Positions 1-8,798 of a stretch of 64,000 bases of DNA are shown piece after piece. The notes under the pieces are model-generated. The model was not told the DNA's origin and did no database searches. It saw only the letters and a list, made by a program, of their open reading frames with translations. The translations under genes and the position numbers were made by a program. Source of the stretch: Halalkalibacter suaedae (GTDB lineage Bacteria; Bacillota; Bacilli; Bacillales; Bacillaceae_D); contig NZ_JAGKSQ010000005.1 in the NCBI RefSeq assembly GCF_017939705.1, positions 62,001-126,000 on the forward strand, written 5' to 3'. Position 1 is the first letter of the stretch, and every line of letters begins with the position of its first letter.

Positions 1-476
1 TTCCGGCCAACGAAATATGCACCTGAATCGGTTGTCCATATAATAAACAATACAAAGAAAACCAAAAATATTCCTTGTTCAGCAATTTCTCGCGTCATAA
101 TGAGATAATGAAAACCAAATCCAACATAAACAGAAGATAGGATAACAAAGCCCACTTCATCAAACGTAAATGTATTCTTTGTTACTACTGTAAACATTAA
201 TAAAACTAAAATCATAAAAATAAATATTTCTACTTTCGTAAAATGGGACGGCAATAGTTGATCAAACCAGCTAGCAGGTACAAGTAGTAACCACATAGAT
301 ACTAAACTAACAATCCCCATAAGTGAGATAGGTGCAATTTTCTTCATTCTAAGTAATTCAATCATAGCTACCGAAGCAACAATCGTTATAAATAAGGTAA
401 AAAGCCACCCACCAACAATGACTAAACTTATAAATAAAGCACCGCCAAGGATACCTGTAATAATACGCTGTTTCAA
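1..476 (-). CDS. cdsA: Phosphatidate cytidylyltransferase, 5' part only
   Basis: CdsA makes CDP-diacylglycerol from phosphatidic acid and CTP at the membrane, the branch point of phospholipid synthesis. About 158 residues are present; the C-terminal part, which carries the family signature, lies beyond the left window edge. The visible protein begins MKQRIITGILGGALF and is a run of hydrophobic segments separated by short loops, as in CdsA. The start is TTG at 476 behind a GAGGGG stretch, which is why a search for ATG starts misses it. It follows uppS by 14 nt, the same order as in B. subtilis (frr-uppS-cdsA). The call rests on synteny and topology. Confidence 0.85.
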   Translation of the reverse strand, partial: MKQRIITGILGGALFISLVIVGGWLFTLFITIVASVAMIELLRMKKIAPISLMGIVSLVSMWLLLVPASWFDQLLPSHFTKVEIFIFMILVLLMFTVVTKNTFTFDEVGFVILSSVYVGFGFHYLIMTREIAEQGIFLVFFVLFIIWTTDSGAYFVGR

Positions 477-490
477 AATCTCGCCCCTCT

Positions 491-1255
491 CTAAACTCCG
501 CCGTACCTTCGAGCTCTTTTTTGATAGACGGTAATGGCTTCATCTAAATGGAGTTCACTAAAATCCGGCCATAGAACATCTGTGAACCAAAACTCACTAT
601 AGGCAATTTGCCATAACATAAAATTACTTAAACGGATTTCACCACTCGTTCGAATAAGTAAATCTGGATCTCTCAATTCAGAAGTCATCAGGTGTGCCGT
701 CAGTAGATTCTCATCAACTTCATTTGCAGTTAGTGTACCTTGCTCAATCTGCTCACTAATTCTCTTCATCGCTTCAACGATTTCGAATCTACTTCCATAA
801 TTCAAGGCGAAATTTAAAATAAGCCCACTATTATTAGCTGTTTCTTTCACTGCTTTATTGACAGCATTTCGCGTATGCTCAGGTAAATTCTCAATACTAC
901 CCATTAAACGCACTTTCACATTTTCTTCCATTAATTTCGGTAACTCTACACTTAAAAAGCGTTCAGGAAGCTTCATCAAATAATCCACTTCAGTCTTTGG
1001 TCGCTTCCAATTTTCTGTTGAAAATGCGTATAATGTTAGGATTTCTACACCAAGTTCATTCGCTCTGCGGACGACTTTATTAATAACTTTCATTCCCTCA
1101 CGATGACCTGCAATTCTTGGTAACCCTTTTTGCTTAGCCCATCGGCCATTCCCATCCATAATAATGGCGATATGCTTAGGTATATTAACCTCATCAATCT
1201 TTTTTGTTTCCTGTATAGGAAAACTTTTTCTCCATTTTGTTAATTTTTCAAGCAT
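491..1255 (-). CDS. uppS: Undecaprenyl diphosphate synthase
   Basis: UppS is a cytosolic cis-prenyltransferase that extends farnesyl diphosphate to the C55 carrier lipid needed for peptidoglycan and teichoic acids. The product is 254 aa. The family motif IIMDGNGRWA holds the catalytic Asp at about residue 34, and FSTENW and DLLIRTSGE follow. I place the start at the ATG at 1255 (MLEKLTKW), 8 nt after GGAGG. An upstream in-frame ATG at 1270 overlaps that ribosome site. In the C-terminal motif the sequence reads RTSGEIRLSNFMLWQ, the usual isoprenoid-synthase region. A terminator-like hairpin separates it from frr, so it may have its own weak promoter or depend on read-through. Confidence 0.95.
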   Translation of the reverse strand: MLEKLTKWRKSFPIQETKKIDEVNIPKHIAIIMDGNGRWAKQKGLPRIAGHREGMKVINKVVRRANELGVEILTLYAFSTENWKRPKTEVDYLMKLPERFLSVELPKLMEENVKVRLMGSIENLPEHTRNAVNKAVKETANNSGLILNFALNYGSRFEIVEAMKRISEQIEQGTLTANEVDENLLTAHLMTSELRDPDLLIRTSGEIRLSNFMLWQIAYSEFWFTDVLWPDFSELHLDEAITVYQKRARRYGGV

Positions 1256-1332
1256 TTTCGCGCCCTCCATTAATTCCAGCAGGTTCGTCTTTTACATTAC
1301 CATACATTAAGTATGAGCAAGTATAAAAGTGG

Positions 1333-1357
1333 AAAAACCCCCTAAAAGAAAGAGGGT
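1333..1357 (-). terminator. Hairpin between frr and uppS
   Basis: On the minus strand ACCCTCT pairs with AGGGGGT (one wobble) around a 7-nt loop, followed by TTTT. The stem is short and the U-tract brief, so it is probably a partial terminator that lowers read-through from frr into uppS. Confidence 0.5.
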
Positions 1358-1389
1358 CTTTTACAATCTCTATTTTACATGGATCAAGC

Positions 1390-1947
1390 TTACACTTCCA
1401 TGATTTCTTTTTCTTTCTGTTCAGCTACAACGTCTATTTGTGAAATATACTTGTCAGTTTGCTTCTGAACTTCATCTGTTGAACGACGTAATTCATCTTC
1501 AGTCATTTCGCCATCTTTTTGTTCCTTTTTCAATTCATCATTTGCATCTCTTCTAACATTACGAACAGCGACCTTCGCTTCTTCAGCTGATTTCTTTACT
1601 AACTTAACAAGATCTTTACGTCGTTCTTCTGTCAACGCAGGAATAGAGATTCGAATAATTGAGCCATCATTTGAAGGAGTTAATCCTAAATCTGATTTTA
1701 AAATTGCGCGTTCAATATTACCAATTGACGTCTTGTCAAATGGTTGAATCGAAAGCAGTCTAGCTTCTGGCACTGATATTGTTGCTAATTGATTTAATGG
1801 TGTCTCAGCACCGTAATATTCAACCGTTACACGATCTAATATTGACGGATTTGCTCGACCAGCACGTAGCTTTGCTAGTTCACGACCAAGTGCTTCAATC
1901 GCTTTTGTCATCCTTACTTCTGCATCCTTAATAATTGCTGCTGACAT
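1390..1947 (-). CDS. frr: Ribosome recycling factor
   Basis: RRF splits the post-termination ribosome with EF-G and acts in the cytoplasm. The product is 185 aa, the standard length. The typical features are the [22 protein letters not shown] segment near residues 17-38, then [22 protein letters not shown], and a lysine/glutamate-rich helical C-terminus. Its ATG overlaps the TAA stop of pyrH by one base (TAATG), so the two are probably translationally coupled. pyrH-frr adjacency is conserved in Firmicutes. Confidence 0.97.
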   Translation of the reverse strand: MSAAIIKDAEVRMTKAIEALGRELAKLRAGRANPSILDRVTVEYYGAETPLNQLATISVPEARLLSIQPFDKTSIGNIERAILKSDLGLTPSNDGSIIRISIPALTEERRKDLVKLVKKSAEEAKVAVRNVRRDANDELKKEQKDGEMTEDELRRSTDEVQKQTDKYISQIDVVAEQKEKEIMEV

Positions 1948-2666
1948 TATTGGTTCCCCCTTACTAATGTTCCGATTTCTTCACCAAGAACAGCTCTTTT
2001 AATATTTCCTTCTTCCATTATCGAAAAGACAATTAATGGAATATCATTGTCCATACATAAAGAGGAAGCTGTTGAATCCATTACAGCTAGACCTTCTTTT
2101 AATACATCCATAAATGATAAGGTTGTGTATTTAATTGCATTTGGATCAACTGATGGATCTGCACTATATACACCATCAACTTTATTTTTTGCCATTAAAA
2201 TAACTTCAGCTTCTATTTCTGCAGCCCTTAGTGCAGCTGTCGTATCTGTTGAGAAGTATGGATTTCCTGTACCAGCTGCGAAAATAACGACTCGTTTTTT
2301 CTCTAGGTGACGAATTGCCTTACGACGTATGTATGGCTCTGCAACTTGACGCATTTCAATCGATGTCTGTACCCTTGTTTCCACATCAATATCTTCAAGA
2401 CTATCTTGTAAGGCTAGCGAATTCATTACCGTTGCAAGCATACCCATATAATCTGCTGTCGCACGGTCCATCCCTTTTGCGCTCCCTGCCATACCGCGCC
2501 AGATATTGCCACCACCGACAACAACAGCGACTTCTACACCTAATTCTACTATATCCTTAACTTGCTTTGCCACTGATTGGATAACAACTGGATCAATTCC
2601 ATATCCAAGTTCACCAGCCAAAGCCTCACCGCTTAATTTCAGAACAACTCGATTATAAGTCTTCAT
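1947..2666 (-). CDS. pyrH: UMP kinase
   Basis: PyrH phosphorylates UMP to UDP in pyrimidine nucleotide synthesis; bacterial UMP kinases are hexamers of the amino acid kinase fold, activated by GTP and inhibited by UTP. The chosen ATG at 2666 ([16 protein letters not shown]) sits 6 nt after GGAGG and gives 239 aa, the family length; a longer in-frame extension upstream has no support. Visible motifs are LKLSGEA at the N-terminus, [11 protein letters not shown], and the nucleotide-binding [12 protein letters not shown] stretch. It lies between tsf and frr, as in B. subtilis. Confidence 0.97.
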   Translation of the reverse strand: MKTYNRVVLKLSGEALAGELGYGIDPVVIQSVAKQVKDIVELGVEVAVVVGGGNIWRGMAGSAKGMDRATADYMGMLATVMNSLALQDSLEDIDVETRVQTSIEMRQVAEPYIRRKAIRHLEKKRVVIFAAGTGNPYFSTDTTAALRAAEIEAEVILMAKNKVDGVYSADPSVDPNAIKYTTLSFMDVLKEGLAVMDSTASSLCMDNDIPLIVFSIMEEGNIKRAVLGEEIGTLVRGNQ

Positions 2667-2738
2667 GTTTACCTCCGTCATAAAGTGAAGTTTAAAGAAT
2701 GTTTTGAAAAAAGGGACACATTGTGCCCCCATTTTGGA

Positions 2739-3620
2739 TTACTTTTTCACTTGAGACATAACTTCTTCAGCGAAGTTATCTTCACGCTTTTCCATTCCTT
2801 CTCCAACTTCATAACGAACAAAACTTTTCACCGTTGCACCTTTAGATTGTACGAACTTACCAACCTTTTGATCTCCATCTTTAACAAATGGTTGATCATT
2901 TAAACATACTTGTTCGAAGAATTTGCTCAAACGTCCTTCGATCATTTTCTCAACAATATTAGCTGGCTTGCCTTCATTTAGTGCTTGTTGCTTAAGTACT
3001 TCACGCTCACGTTCTACTTCATCAGCAGATACTTCGTCACGTGATACATAGGCTGGATTAATTGCAGCAATATGCATCGCAACATCCTTAGCTAGATCAG
3101 CATCATTTGTACCACCAAGAACAGCTAATACACCAATACGTCCACCCATGTGTAAGTATTCACCGAACGAATCGCCATCTTCTTTTGTAACAATAGCAAA
3201 ACGTCTCAATGAGATCTTTTCACCGATCTTAGCAATTGATGAATTCACAAATTCTTGAACGGTTTGTCCTTCAGCGAAAGATTGTGCTAGAGCATCCTCT
3301 AACGAAGCTGGCTCATTTGTAAGAAGATGATCAGCAAGATCGTTAACTAGCTTTTGGAAGTTTTCGTTTTTAGCAACAAAGTCAGTCTCAGAGTTAATTT
3401 CTGCAATAACTGCCTTATTCCCTTCTGATTTAACAATTGTTAAACCTTCAGCTGCTACACGGTCAGCTTTCTTTGCTGCACTCGCAATCCCTTTCTCACG
3501 TAGAAAGTCAATCGCCTTCTCCATATCACCATTTGTTTCTGTAAGTGCCTTCTTACAATCCATCATTCCGGCACCTGTTTTCTCACGTAATTCCTTTACC
3601 ATGCTTGCTGTTACAGCCAT
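2739..3620 (-). CDS. tsf: Elongation factor Ts
   Basis: EF-Ts is the nucleotide exchange factor of EF-Tu. The product is 293 aa, the usual length. The N-terminal UBA-like domain carries [19 protein letters not shown], and the core contains the [12 protein letters not shown] signature around residues 77-88. The start has a strong AAGGAGG site. It is separated from rpsB by a strong terminator hairpin, so tsf expression probably depends on partial read-through from the rpsB promoter, a well-known way to adjust S2 and EF-Ts levels. Confidence 0.98.
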   Translation of the reverse strand: MAVTASMVKELREKTGAGMMDCKKALTETNGDMEKAIDFLREKGIASAAKKADRVAAEGLTIVKSEGNKAVIAEINSETDFVAKNENFQKLVNDLADHLLTNEPASLEDALAQSFAEGQTVQEFVNSSIAKIGEKISLRRFAIVTKEDGDSFGEYLHMGGRIGVLAVLGGTNDADLAKDVAMHIAAINPAYVSRDEVSADEVEREREVLKQQALNEGKPANIVEKMIEGRLSKFFEQVCLNDQPFVKDGDQKVGKFVQSKGATVKSFVRYEVGEGMEKREDNFAEEVMSQVKK

Positions 3621-3699
3621 CTAAAACGCCTCCTTATAATATTCAGTATGTACGTATTTCTATCATTTCAGTATAACTTGTCCACAAGCCTATTTTCAG

Positions 3700-3734
3700 A
3701 AAAAAAAGTGGTAAAGGGTAATCCCCTTTACCAC
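3700..3734 (-). terminator. Attenuating terminator between rpsB and tsf
   Basis: A perfect 11-bp stem (GTGGTAAAGGG / CCCTTTACCAC on the plus strand) with a 5-nt loop. On the minus strand it is followed by eight T residues, so it acts on rpsB transcripts. The absence of an obvious promoter for tsf in the remaining 80 nt suggests read-through supplies tsf. Confidence 0.9.
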
Positions 3735-3751
3735 CCCTTTTTAGTCAATAA

Positions 3752-4474
3752 TTAAGCTGTAGTTGTTTCTTCAACTTCAACTTCTTCTGCTTCAGCAGAA
3801 GTAGCTTCAATGACTGCATCTGCCATTTTACCAGTTAATAGTTTAACTGCACGAATTGCATCATCATTACCTGGAATCACATGATCAATTTCATCTGGAT
3901 CACAGTTTGTATCAACGATAGCTACAATTGGGATGTTTAATTTATGAGCTTCTGCAATAGCGATACGCTCTTTACGTGGATCGATAACAAAAAGTGCATC
4001 AGGTACACCTTGCATATCTTTAATTCCACCTAAGAACTTCTCAAGACGCTCCATTTCCTTTTTAAGAAGGATAACTTCTTTTTTAGGAAGAACATCAAAA
4101 GTACCGTCTTCTTGCATTTTTTCTAGGTTCTTAAGGCGAGTAATACGCTTTTGAATTGTTTCAAAGTTTGTTAATGTACCACCTAACCAACGTTGGTTGA
4201 TGAAGTACATTCCACAACGCTCAGCTTCTTCTTTAACTGAATCTTGAGCTTGTTTCTTTGTACCAACAAAAAGGATTTTCCCTCCGTCAGCTGCTAAGTC
4301 ACGTACAAAATTATACGCTTCCTCAACTTTCTTAACTGTCTTTTGTAAATCAATAATGTAAATACCGTTTCTTTCTGTGAAGATGTAGCGATCCATTTTA
4401 GGATTCCAACGACGAGTCTGGTGACCGAAGTGTACCCCTGCTTCTAATAGTTGTTTCATGGAGATAACTGCCAC
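3752..4474 (-). CDS. rpsB: 30S ribosomal protein S2
   Basis: S2 is a late-assembling small-subunit protein that helps bind S1 and mRNA. The start is a GTG at 4474, 7 nt after AGGAGGTG, giving [19 protein letters not shown] and 240 aa; the longer reading upstream would cover the ribosome site. The family signature [14 protein letters not shown] lies at about residues 13-26, and [21 protein letters not shown] is the conserved C-terminal block. The tail is acidic. It is preceded by a good sigma-A promoter and a leader of about 110 nt. Confidence 0.97.
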   Translation of the reverse strand: MAVISMKQLLEAGVHFGHQTRRWNPKMDRYIFTERNGIYIIDLQKTVKKVEEAYNFVRDLAADGGKILFVGTKKQAQDSVKEEAERCGMYFINQRWLGGTLTNFETIQKRITRLKNLEKMQEDGTFDVLPKKEVILLKKEMERLEKFLGGIKDMQGVPDALFVIDPRKERIAIAEAHKLNIPIVAIVDTNCDPDEIDHVIPGNDDAIRAVKLLTGKMADAVIEATSAEAEEVEVEETTTA

Positions 4475-4594
4475 ATCAAACACCTCCTTCAATTTGGTTT
4501 TTTTGAGCCTCCGCAATCATCATCTCAACGTAACACTGGTAGAACCAGCACCATTACGCAAATTAGATAGCGTGTGTGATTAACACCGTTGATT

Positions 4595-4623
4595 AATATA
4601 TCATATTGAGAAACACAGTGCAA
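4595..4623 (-). promoter_or_regulatory. Sigma-A promoter of rpsB
   Basis: On the minus strand the -35 box TTGCAC (4618-4623) and the -10 box TATATT (4595-4600) are separated by exactly 17 nt. The resulting leader before the GTG start contains a small CTGGT/ACCAG hairpin near 4531-4544; I cannot tell whether it is a regulatory S2 leader. Confidence 0.75.
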
Positions 4624-4635
4624 GCATTGAAAACA

Positions 4636-5124
4636 CTATTGATGAAATTTCAAAAGAAGTTCAACTTCACCCTTGCCCATTTCAAGCCTTTTAGCGATCT
4701 GGTCAGTTGTTAAACCTTGTTTTGAGAGCTCCAACACTTTTGTCGTGTCCGATTGTTCATATTGCTCCTCTAGGGTAACATCAATTGGTGGTACATACTC
4801 ATCATAACGCTTATCTTCGACGATTTCTTTTTTATACCGCTGCTGTTGATATGGTTTGGGGCTTGGTTGTTGTACTTTTTGAATGACCGGTTCCTGCTTT
4901 GCTTCCTTTTTATCTTTTGTTTGAATTTCTGATAGTAAACGTTCATTCTCTTCTTTAATCTCACTCGTATAAGCAAGTAACATATCTTCTAGTTCATGTT
5001 TTAATTCCTTCATTTCCTGCTTACTCGTTTCATTCGGTTGTTGCATTCGTTGCATTAAAGTAAAAATCCACATAAAAGTAAAACCATGAAGCACTAAACT
5101 AATTGTAATTAATAATGTATTCAC
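4636..5124 (-). CDS. swrB: SwrB-like swarming/flagellar assembly protein
   Basis: In B. subtilis SwrB promotes assembly and activation of the flagellar basal body and so raises sigma-D activity. This 162-aa protein matches the family layout: one N-terminal membrane segment (residues 1-23, NTLLITISLVLHGFTFMWIF), then a charged coiled-coil stretch, a Gln/Pro/Lys-rich linker, and a C-terminal helix-turn-helix-like end LSKQGLTTDQIAKRLEMGKG. It is the last gene of the fla/che operon, directly before rpsB, the same place as swrB in B. subtilis. Sequence conservation in this family is low, so the call depends on position and architecture. Confidence 0.75.
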   Translation of the reverse strand: MNTLLITISLVLHGFTFMWIFTLMQRMQQPNETSKQEMKELKHELEDMLLAYTSEIKEENERLLSEIQTKDKKEAKQEPVIQKVQQPSPKPYQQQRYKKEIVEDKRYDEYVPPIDVTLEEQYEQSDTTKVLELSKQGLTTDQIAKRLEMGKGEVELLLKFHQ

Positions 5125-5136
5125 TTTTACCCCCTT

Positions 5137-5445
5137 CTATCCAGAGAAGTCAACAAATTTACCCTTATAGGGATGTGAGACAGTTGGTTGTGCTTGCTCT
5201 TTTTTATTCTTTTTCTGTTGCTTGTCTTCTTGTTGCTGTCCAGATTGACTGTCTTTATGAAAACGAGACTTTTCAGATTCGTTCGATTCTCCAACTTGTA
5301 CTCTTTTTCTTTCAGTTACTTCTTTTTCTGCTTGACCTAGGATTTCTTGACCAACCTGTCCTCGTTGCTGTAATTGTTCTTGGATTTTACCTGTTTTTTG
5401 TGAGAATGGAATGGCTCCCTGGACTTCAATAGGACGTACACTCAT
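5137..5445 (-). CDS. Small hydrophilic protein of unknown function in the sigD-swrB interval
   Basis: I do not recognise this family. With the start at ATG 5445, behind GGGAGGGG, the product is 102 aa (MSVRPIEVQGAIPFSQKTGK). There is no signal or membrane segment. The first 50 residues look structured, with Gln-rich helices; residues 50-90 are dominated by Lys, Glu, Gln and Ser and look disordered; the end reads HPYKGKFVDFSG. It lies 12 nt upstream of swrB and 43 nt downstream of the FapA-like gene, inside the fla/che operon, so a role in motility or its regulation is plausible but unproven. Confidence 0.65.
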   Translation of the reverse strand: MSVRPIEVQGAIPFSQKTGKIQEQLQQRGQVGQEILGQAEKEVTERKRVQVGESNESEKSRFHKDSQSGQQQEDKQQKKNKKEQAQPTVSHPYKGKFVDFSG

Positions 5446-5488
5446 AGCTTCCCCTCCCTGGTCTGAAATGATAGCGGTTTCTATAATA

Positions 5489-6871
5489 TTAATTAGTAGA
5501 GATGACAATTTCACTATCTGTTAATGTTATTTTGGACCGTTTAAACGGTGCTGTTATTTTACGGCGGTATTTGCCGAAGTTCAAGGAAACATTGGGGTAA
5601 AGAGCACGTTCAGCTATAACAAAACCACTTTCATCTTGTTTCATATCCTCTTGAAGGTCTTCAAGCTCTTGTTTAAGTTGCTCCAACTTTTCACTTGCTT
5701 CTTTGTATGTATGGACAACTCTTAATTTAGATAGTTTTTCTTTTCCAGTAAAAGGTCCAGATTCTTTTTCTTTTGTTATATAAACTTTTAATAACTGTCC
5801 TAATTTATGTAGATTTTCCTCTGTGCTCTTTTTTTCCACTTCTAATCGATGATGCTCCTTAAGTGTTTCCTCACTTAAACCGACAAATAACTCTGTTTTC
5901 GTTTGCATTGCGTTGCCAATTTCATTTGCAGAGATGCTTTCAGCTGCGGAAATGGAACCACCTACAATTAGTCCTTTCCCACGTTGGCAAACAACAATTG
6001 TTCCTGCCTTACAGGTGCTGTGAAGAATAGCCTGCACCACCTCAATTTTGCCCCCGGTCCGAACCTCACCTTCATTAATAAAGGTCGTTTCTAAATCACC
6101 CTTGGCTTCGAGATAACTTTTATGTTGCCCTACAACTCCTGCTCCGATAAATATTGAACCCCCAGCAACCAATTTTGCAGCCTCTACAGTACCGGTCACT
6201 TTTATGTCACCACCGGCTTTCACTTCAAATCCAGCTGGTACATTCCCTCTAATTAATACATTACCAATAAAATCAATATTCCCGGTTTTCATTGATAGAT
6301 CTCCACGAACTTCATACGTTGGGTGGACATGTATCGTATATTTATCTAGGCTAATTTGTCCGTCAATGAGTGAATAAAATGTAAGTGTGTCTTCCTCATA
6401 TCGCGAGTTTTTACCTTTTCGTACTTTCATATCTCTTCCAGGTTTTGTTTCTATAAGCTCGCCGAATACGTTATAGCCATCAGTCCCTGAAGTAGCAGGG
6501 ATCTTCTCACCAATTTTCTCACCAATTTTGACAGCAGGAATTTCTAGGACATCACGAAGATCTAAATTTTGATTTGTTTCAATTTCACGATCCTTTTCTA
6601 CGAATTGGATTGGTTGTAAATATGCAGGTTTCCCTGCTACAGGTGAAAGGCCTGTAGCAAGAATAGCAGGCTCTGTTAAAAATAATGTGCTGACAACTTG
6701 TATAATCGCTTGACCATCAATCCCATAAATCACACCATGTTCTTTAAGAAATTCAATAAGTTGATCAGACGTTACTTCTTCTCCTTCTTCCCGCTTTTTA
6801 TGCTGAATAATTGACGCACTCATCTTGTTTTTTTCTATTTTAACTTCGTAGTACTCAACTAAATCGATCAT
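5489..6871 (-). CDS. FapA-family DUF342 polymer-binding protein
   Basis: The product is about 460 aa. The middle third (roughly 150-310) shows the FapA/DUF342 beta-helix pattern: repeated short strands with Gly and Val at turns (DIKVTGTVEAAKLVAGGSI, GKIEVVQAILHS). It is followed by a coiled coil at about 345-410 and a beta-rich end. Members have been linked to flagellar export or polar localisation in other bacteria; a specific role here is inference. Two close in-frame ATGs exist; 6871 has the better spacing (8 nt) from AGAAGGG, while 6877 is nearly on top of it. The gene follows sigD by 13 nt. The B. subtilis sigD-swrB junction lacks this gene. Confidence 0.8.
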   Translation of the reverse strand: MIDLVEYYEVKIEKNKMSASIIQHKKREEGEEVTSDQLIEFLKEHGVIYGIDGQAIIQVVSTLFLTEPAILATGLSPVAGKPAYLQPIQFVEKDREIETNQNLDLRDVLEIPAVKIGEKIGEKIPATSGTDGYNVFGELIETKPGRDMKVRKGKNSRYEEDTLTFYSLIDGQISLDKYTIHVHPTYEVRGDLSMKTGNIDFIGNVLIRGNVPAGFEVKAGGDIKVTGTVEAAKLVAGGSIFIGAGVVGQHKSYLEAKGDLETTFINEGEVRTGGKIEVVQAILHSTCKAGTIVVCQRGKGLIVGGSISAAESISANEIGNAMQTKTELFVGLSEETLKEHHRLEVEKKSTEENLHKLGQLLKVYITKEKESGPFTGKEKLSKLRVVHTYKEASEKLEQLKQELEDLQEDMKQDESGFVIAERALYPNVSLNFGKYRRKITAPFKRSKITLTDSEIVISTN

Positions 6872-6884
6872 CCCCATCACCCTT

Positions 6885-7646
6885 CTAGTTTTGAGCTTTT
6901 TTCATAGCTTGCTGTAGGCGAAACAACGATTTTGAATGAATTTGAGATATACGTGAAGTCGATAAGTTTAATATATGTCCAATTTCAGTGAAGGTCATCT
7001 CTTCAAAATAAAACAAACTAATAACCATTTGTTCTTTTTCAGAAAGCTGTTTGATGATTAGAGCTAATTCCTGTTTAGTCGTTAAATCATCAAGATGCTC
7101 TTCAGGCTTTTTTGTTTGCTTATCTTCAATCGATCCGGCGTAGGTTTCATTTTTTTCAGAATCCTGTGTTTTTTCATCAATTGATAACAAAGAAGCGGTA
7201 TAGTATTCAGTCATGATTTGTTCAACTTCATGCTTGTCCATATTAAGTTCATCTGCTACCTCATCACTTGTAATATACCTTCCGTAAGCTTGTTCTAGTT
7301 TCTCAGTCGTTGCTTCTACTTTCTTTATTTTATCTCTCATTGAACGCGGAAGCCAGTCTTCTTTCCGCAAGCCATCAATAATTGCCCCTCTGACACGGAA
7401 TGAAGCATAAGTATCAAATTTCAGATCTCGATCGGGGTTGAATTTTTGTAATGCATCATATAAGCCTAAAAGTCCATGACTAATTAAATCTTCTTTTTGT
7501 ACACTTTTTGGTAGCCCTACAAAAACTCGCTGTACATGGTAATGAACGAGTGGCATGTAACGTTGAATCAGTTCCTCGCAAGCTTCGTTTGAACGTTCCG
7601 ATAACCATTTATCCCAAAGTTTTCTGTCCTCTGCTACTTGTGCCAT
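6885..7646 (-). CDS. sigD: Motility sigma factor sigma-D (FliA type)
   Basis: Sigma-D directs transcription of late flagellar, chemotaxis and autolysin genes and is held by FlgM until the hook-basal body is complete. The product is 253 aa, matching B. subtilis SigD. Region 2 is seen around residues 28-95 (YHVQRVFVGLPKSVQKEDLISHGLLGLYDAL, then FDTYASFRVRGAIIDGLR), and region 4 is at the C-terminus with the helix-turn-helix EEMTFTEIGHILNLSTSRISQ. The ATG is preceded by GAGGTGAAGG. It is the third-last gene but two of the operon, and its late position fits the known dependence of SigD level on operon processivity. Confidence 0.97.
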   Translation of the reverse strand: MAQVAEDRKLWDKWLSERSNEACEELIQRYMPLVHYHVQRVFVGLPKSVQKEDLISHGLLGLYDALQKFNPDRDLKFDTYASFRVRGAIIDGLRKEDWLPRSMRDKIKKVEATTEKLEQAYGRYITSDEVADELNMDKHEVEQIMTEYYTASLLSIDEKTQDSEKNETYAGSIEDKQTKKPEEHLDDLTTKQELALIIKQLSEKEQMVISLFYFEEMTFTEIGHILNLSTSRISQIHSKSLFRLQQAMKKAQN

Positions 7647-7666
7647 TCCTTCACCTCGTTAAAGAT

Positions 7667-8155
7667 TTATATTTCCTTTGTACCTTGGTTTACAGTTCGA
7701 ATATGAAGCATCTTTGATAGCGTGGAGAATTCAATTGTTCGACCACTCTTACCACCGACATCTTCAGCTAATATTGGTATCTGTAAATTATTTAAAATAG
7801 TTTTGACTGCTTCAACATTTCTTGGTCCGATTCGCATTAGGTCGTTTCCGGTTGAAAATGAAAACATTTGGGCTCCGCCTGCTATTTTAGCTTTTAAATT
7901 ATATTTTTGAACGCCTTTGCTTTCTAGCCTTCTCAATAAATCTGGTATCGCGGTATCCGCATATTTAGCTATATTGAGTACCTGTTGACTGCTAAGCTCA
8001 GAACTTGGCAGCATGACGTGTGCCATACCTGATATCCCAGTTCTATCATCATATATAATGACACCAACACAAGAACCCAGGCCAGAAGTTCGTATTGAAT
8101 GGGGTGGAGTTGCTACGTTTAAATCAGCCATTCCGACTTTGATAACGTCACTCAT
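7667..8155 (-). CDS. cheD: Chemoreceptor glutamine deamidase CheD
   Basis: CheD deamidates receptor Gln residues and, in Bacillus, is the partner that boosts CheC phosphatase activity. The product is 162 aa. The catalytic Cys is at residue 29 in GLGSCVGV and the catalytic His at residue 46 in MAHVMLP; the IAGGAQMF motif follows near residue 91. It overlaps cheC by 8 nt and lies 20 nt upstream of sigD. Confidence 0.96.
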   Translation of the reverse strand: MSDVIKVGMADLNVATPPHSIRTSGLGSCVGVIIYDDRTGISGMAHVMLPSSELSSQQVLNIAKYADTAIPDLLRRLESKGVQKYNLKAKIAGGAQMFSFSTGNDLMRIGPRNVEAVKTILNNLQIPILAEDVGGKSGRTIEFSTLSKMLHIRTVNQGTKEI

Positions 8156-8786
8156 TGATCCCCACTCCTAGTGATTTAAAAATCGTCTCAAACGATGATG
8201 GGTCTGGCAATAAAAAAAAGTGACCTGAAATCTTTTCATTTGTTCGATTTACTTCTATAATCTCTGTATCAATGACAATGGCCACATCTCCGACTTGTGA
8301 TAATGGAATCAGACCATAACTTAGAATCGCACCTACCATGTCAACGCTAAAGTCTGGGACTGATGGTTGCAGCTCTAGTTTCGTGAAATCAGAAAATGAA
8401 GATAAATAAGAACCTGCCAGAATATTACCCACTTCCAAAAAAGCAGATATCCCTAATTCATTATAAGGGGGGGCTTTGAGCTGAAATGTTTCAATATTCG
8501 TAAGGTGCTTAATCATTTTCTCAACATCAGCAATCGTGGCGATGAAAAACATACTCCCTGCTGCATCTCCTTCAATTCTCAGAAATATAGCTGCAACTTC
8601 CATTTCAGCCCCACCAACCTGTTCAGGAAGGTCCTGAAATGAAACAAGTCTTACATCTGGAACAGTCATATCTATTGTTTTATTAAGGAGAAGAGAAAGG
8701 GCTGTAGCTGCATGGCCCGCTCCAATATTACCAACTTCTTTTAAGGCGTCTAAGTGAATAGGTTGCAAACGTTGTAAATCGTCCAT
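8148..8786 (-). CDS. cheC: CheY-P phosphatase CheC
   Basis: CheC removes phosphate from CheY-P and takes part in CheD-based adaptation. The product is 212 aa and shows the two pseudo-symmetric active-site helices of the family: EVGNIGAGHAATAL near residue 17 and EVGNILAGSY near residue 117, each with the key Glu and Asn. In B. subtilis cheC follows cheW; here it follows cheB by 12 nt, because cheA and cheW are not in this operon. Confidence 0.96.
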   Translation of the reverse strand: MDDLQRLQPIHLDALKEVGNIGAGHAATALSLLLNKTIDMTVPDVRLVSFQDLPEQVGGAEMEVAAIFLRIEGDAAGSMFFIATIADVEKMIKHLTNIETFQLKAPPYNELGISAFLEVGNILAGSYLSSFSDFTKLELQPSVPDFSVDMVGAILSYGLIPLSQVGDVAIVIDTEIIEVNRTNEKISGHFFLLPDPSSFETIFKSLGVGINE

Positions 8787-8798
8787 TATTAAACTCCT

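Noticed and set aside
8787-8798. Degraded cheA or cheW between cheB and cheC
   Set aside because: Only 12 nt separate the genes, so no remnant can exist there.
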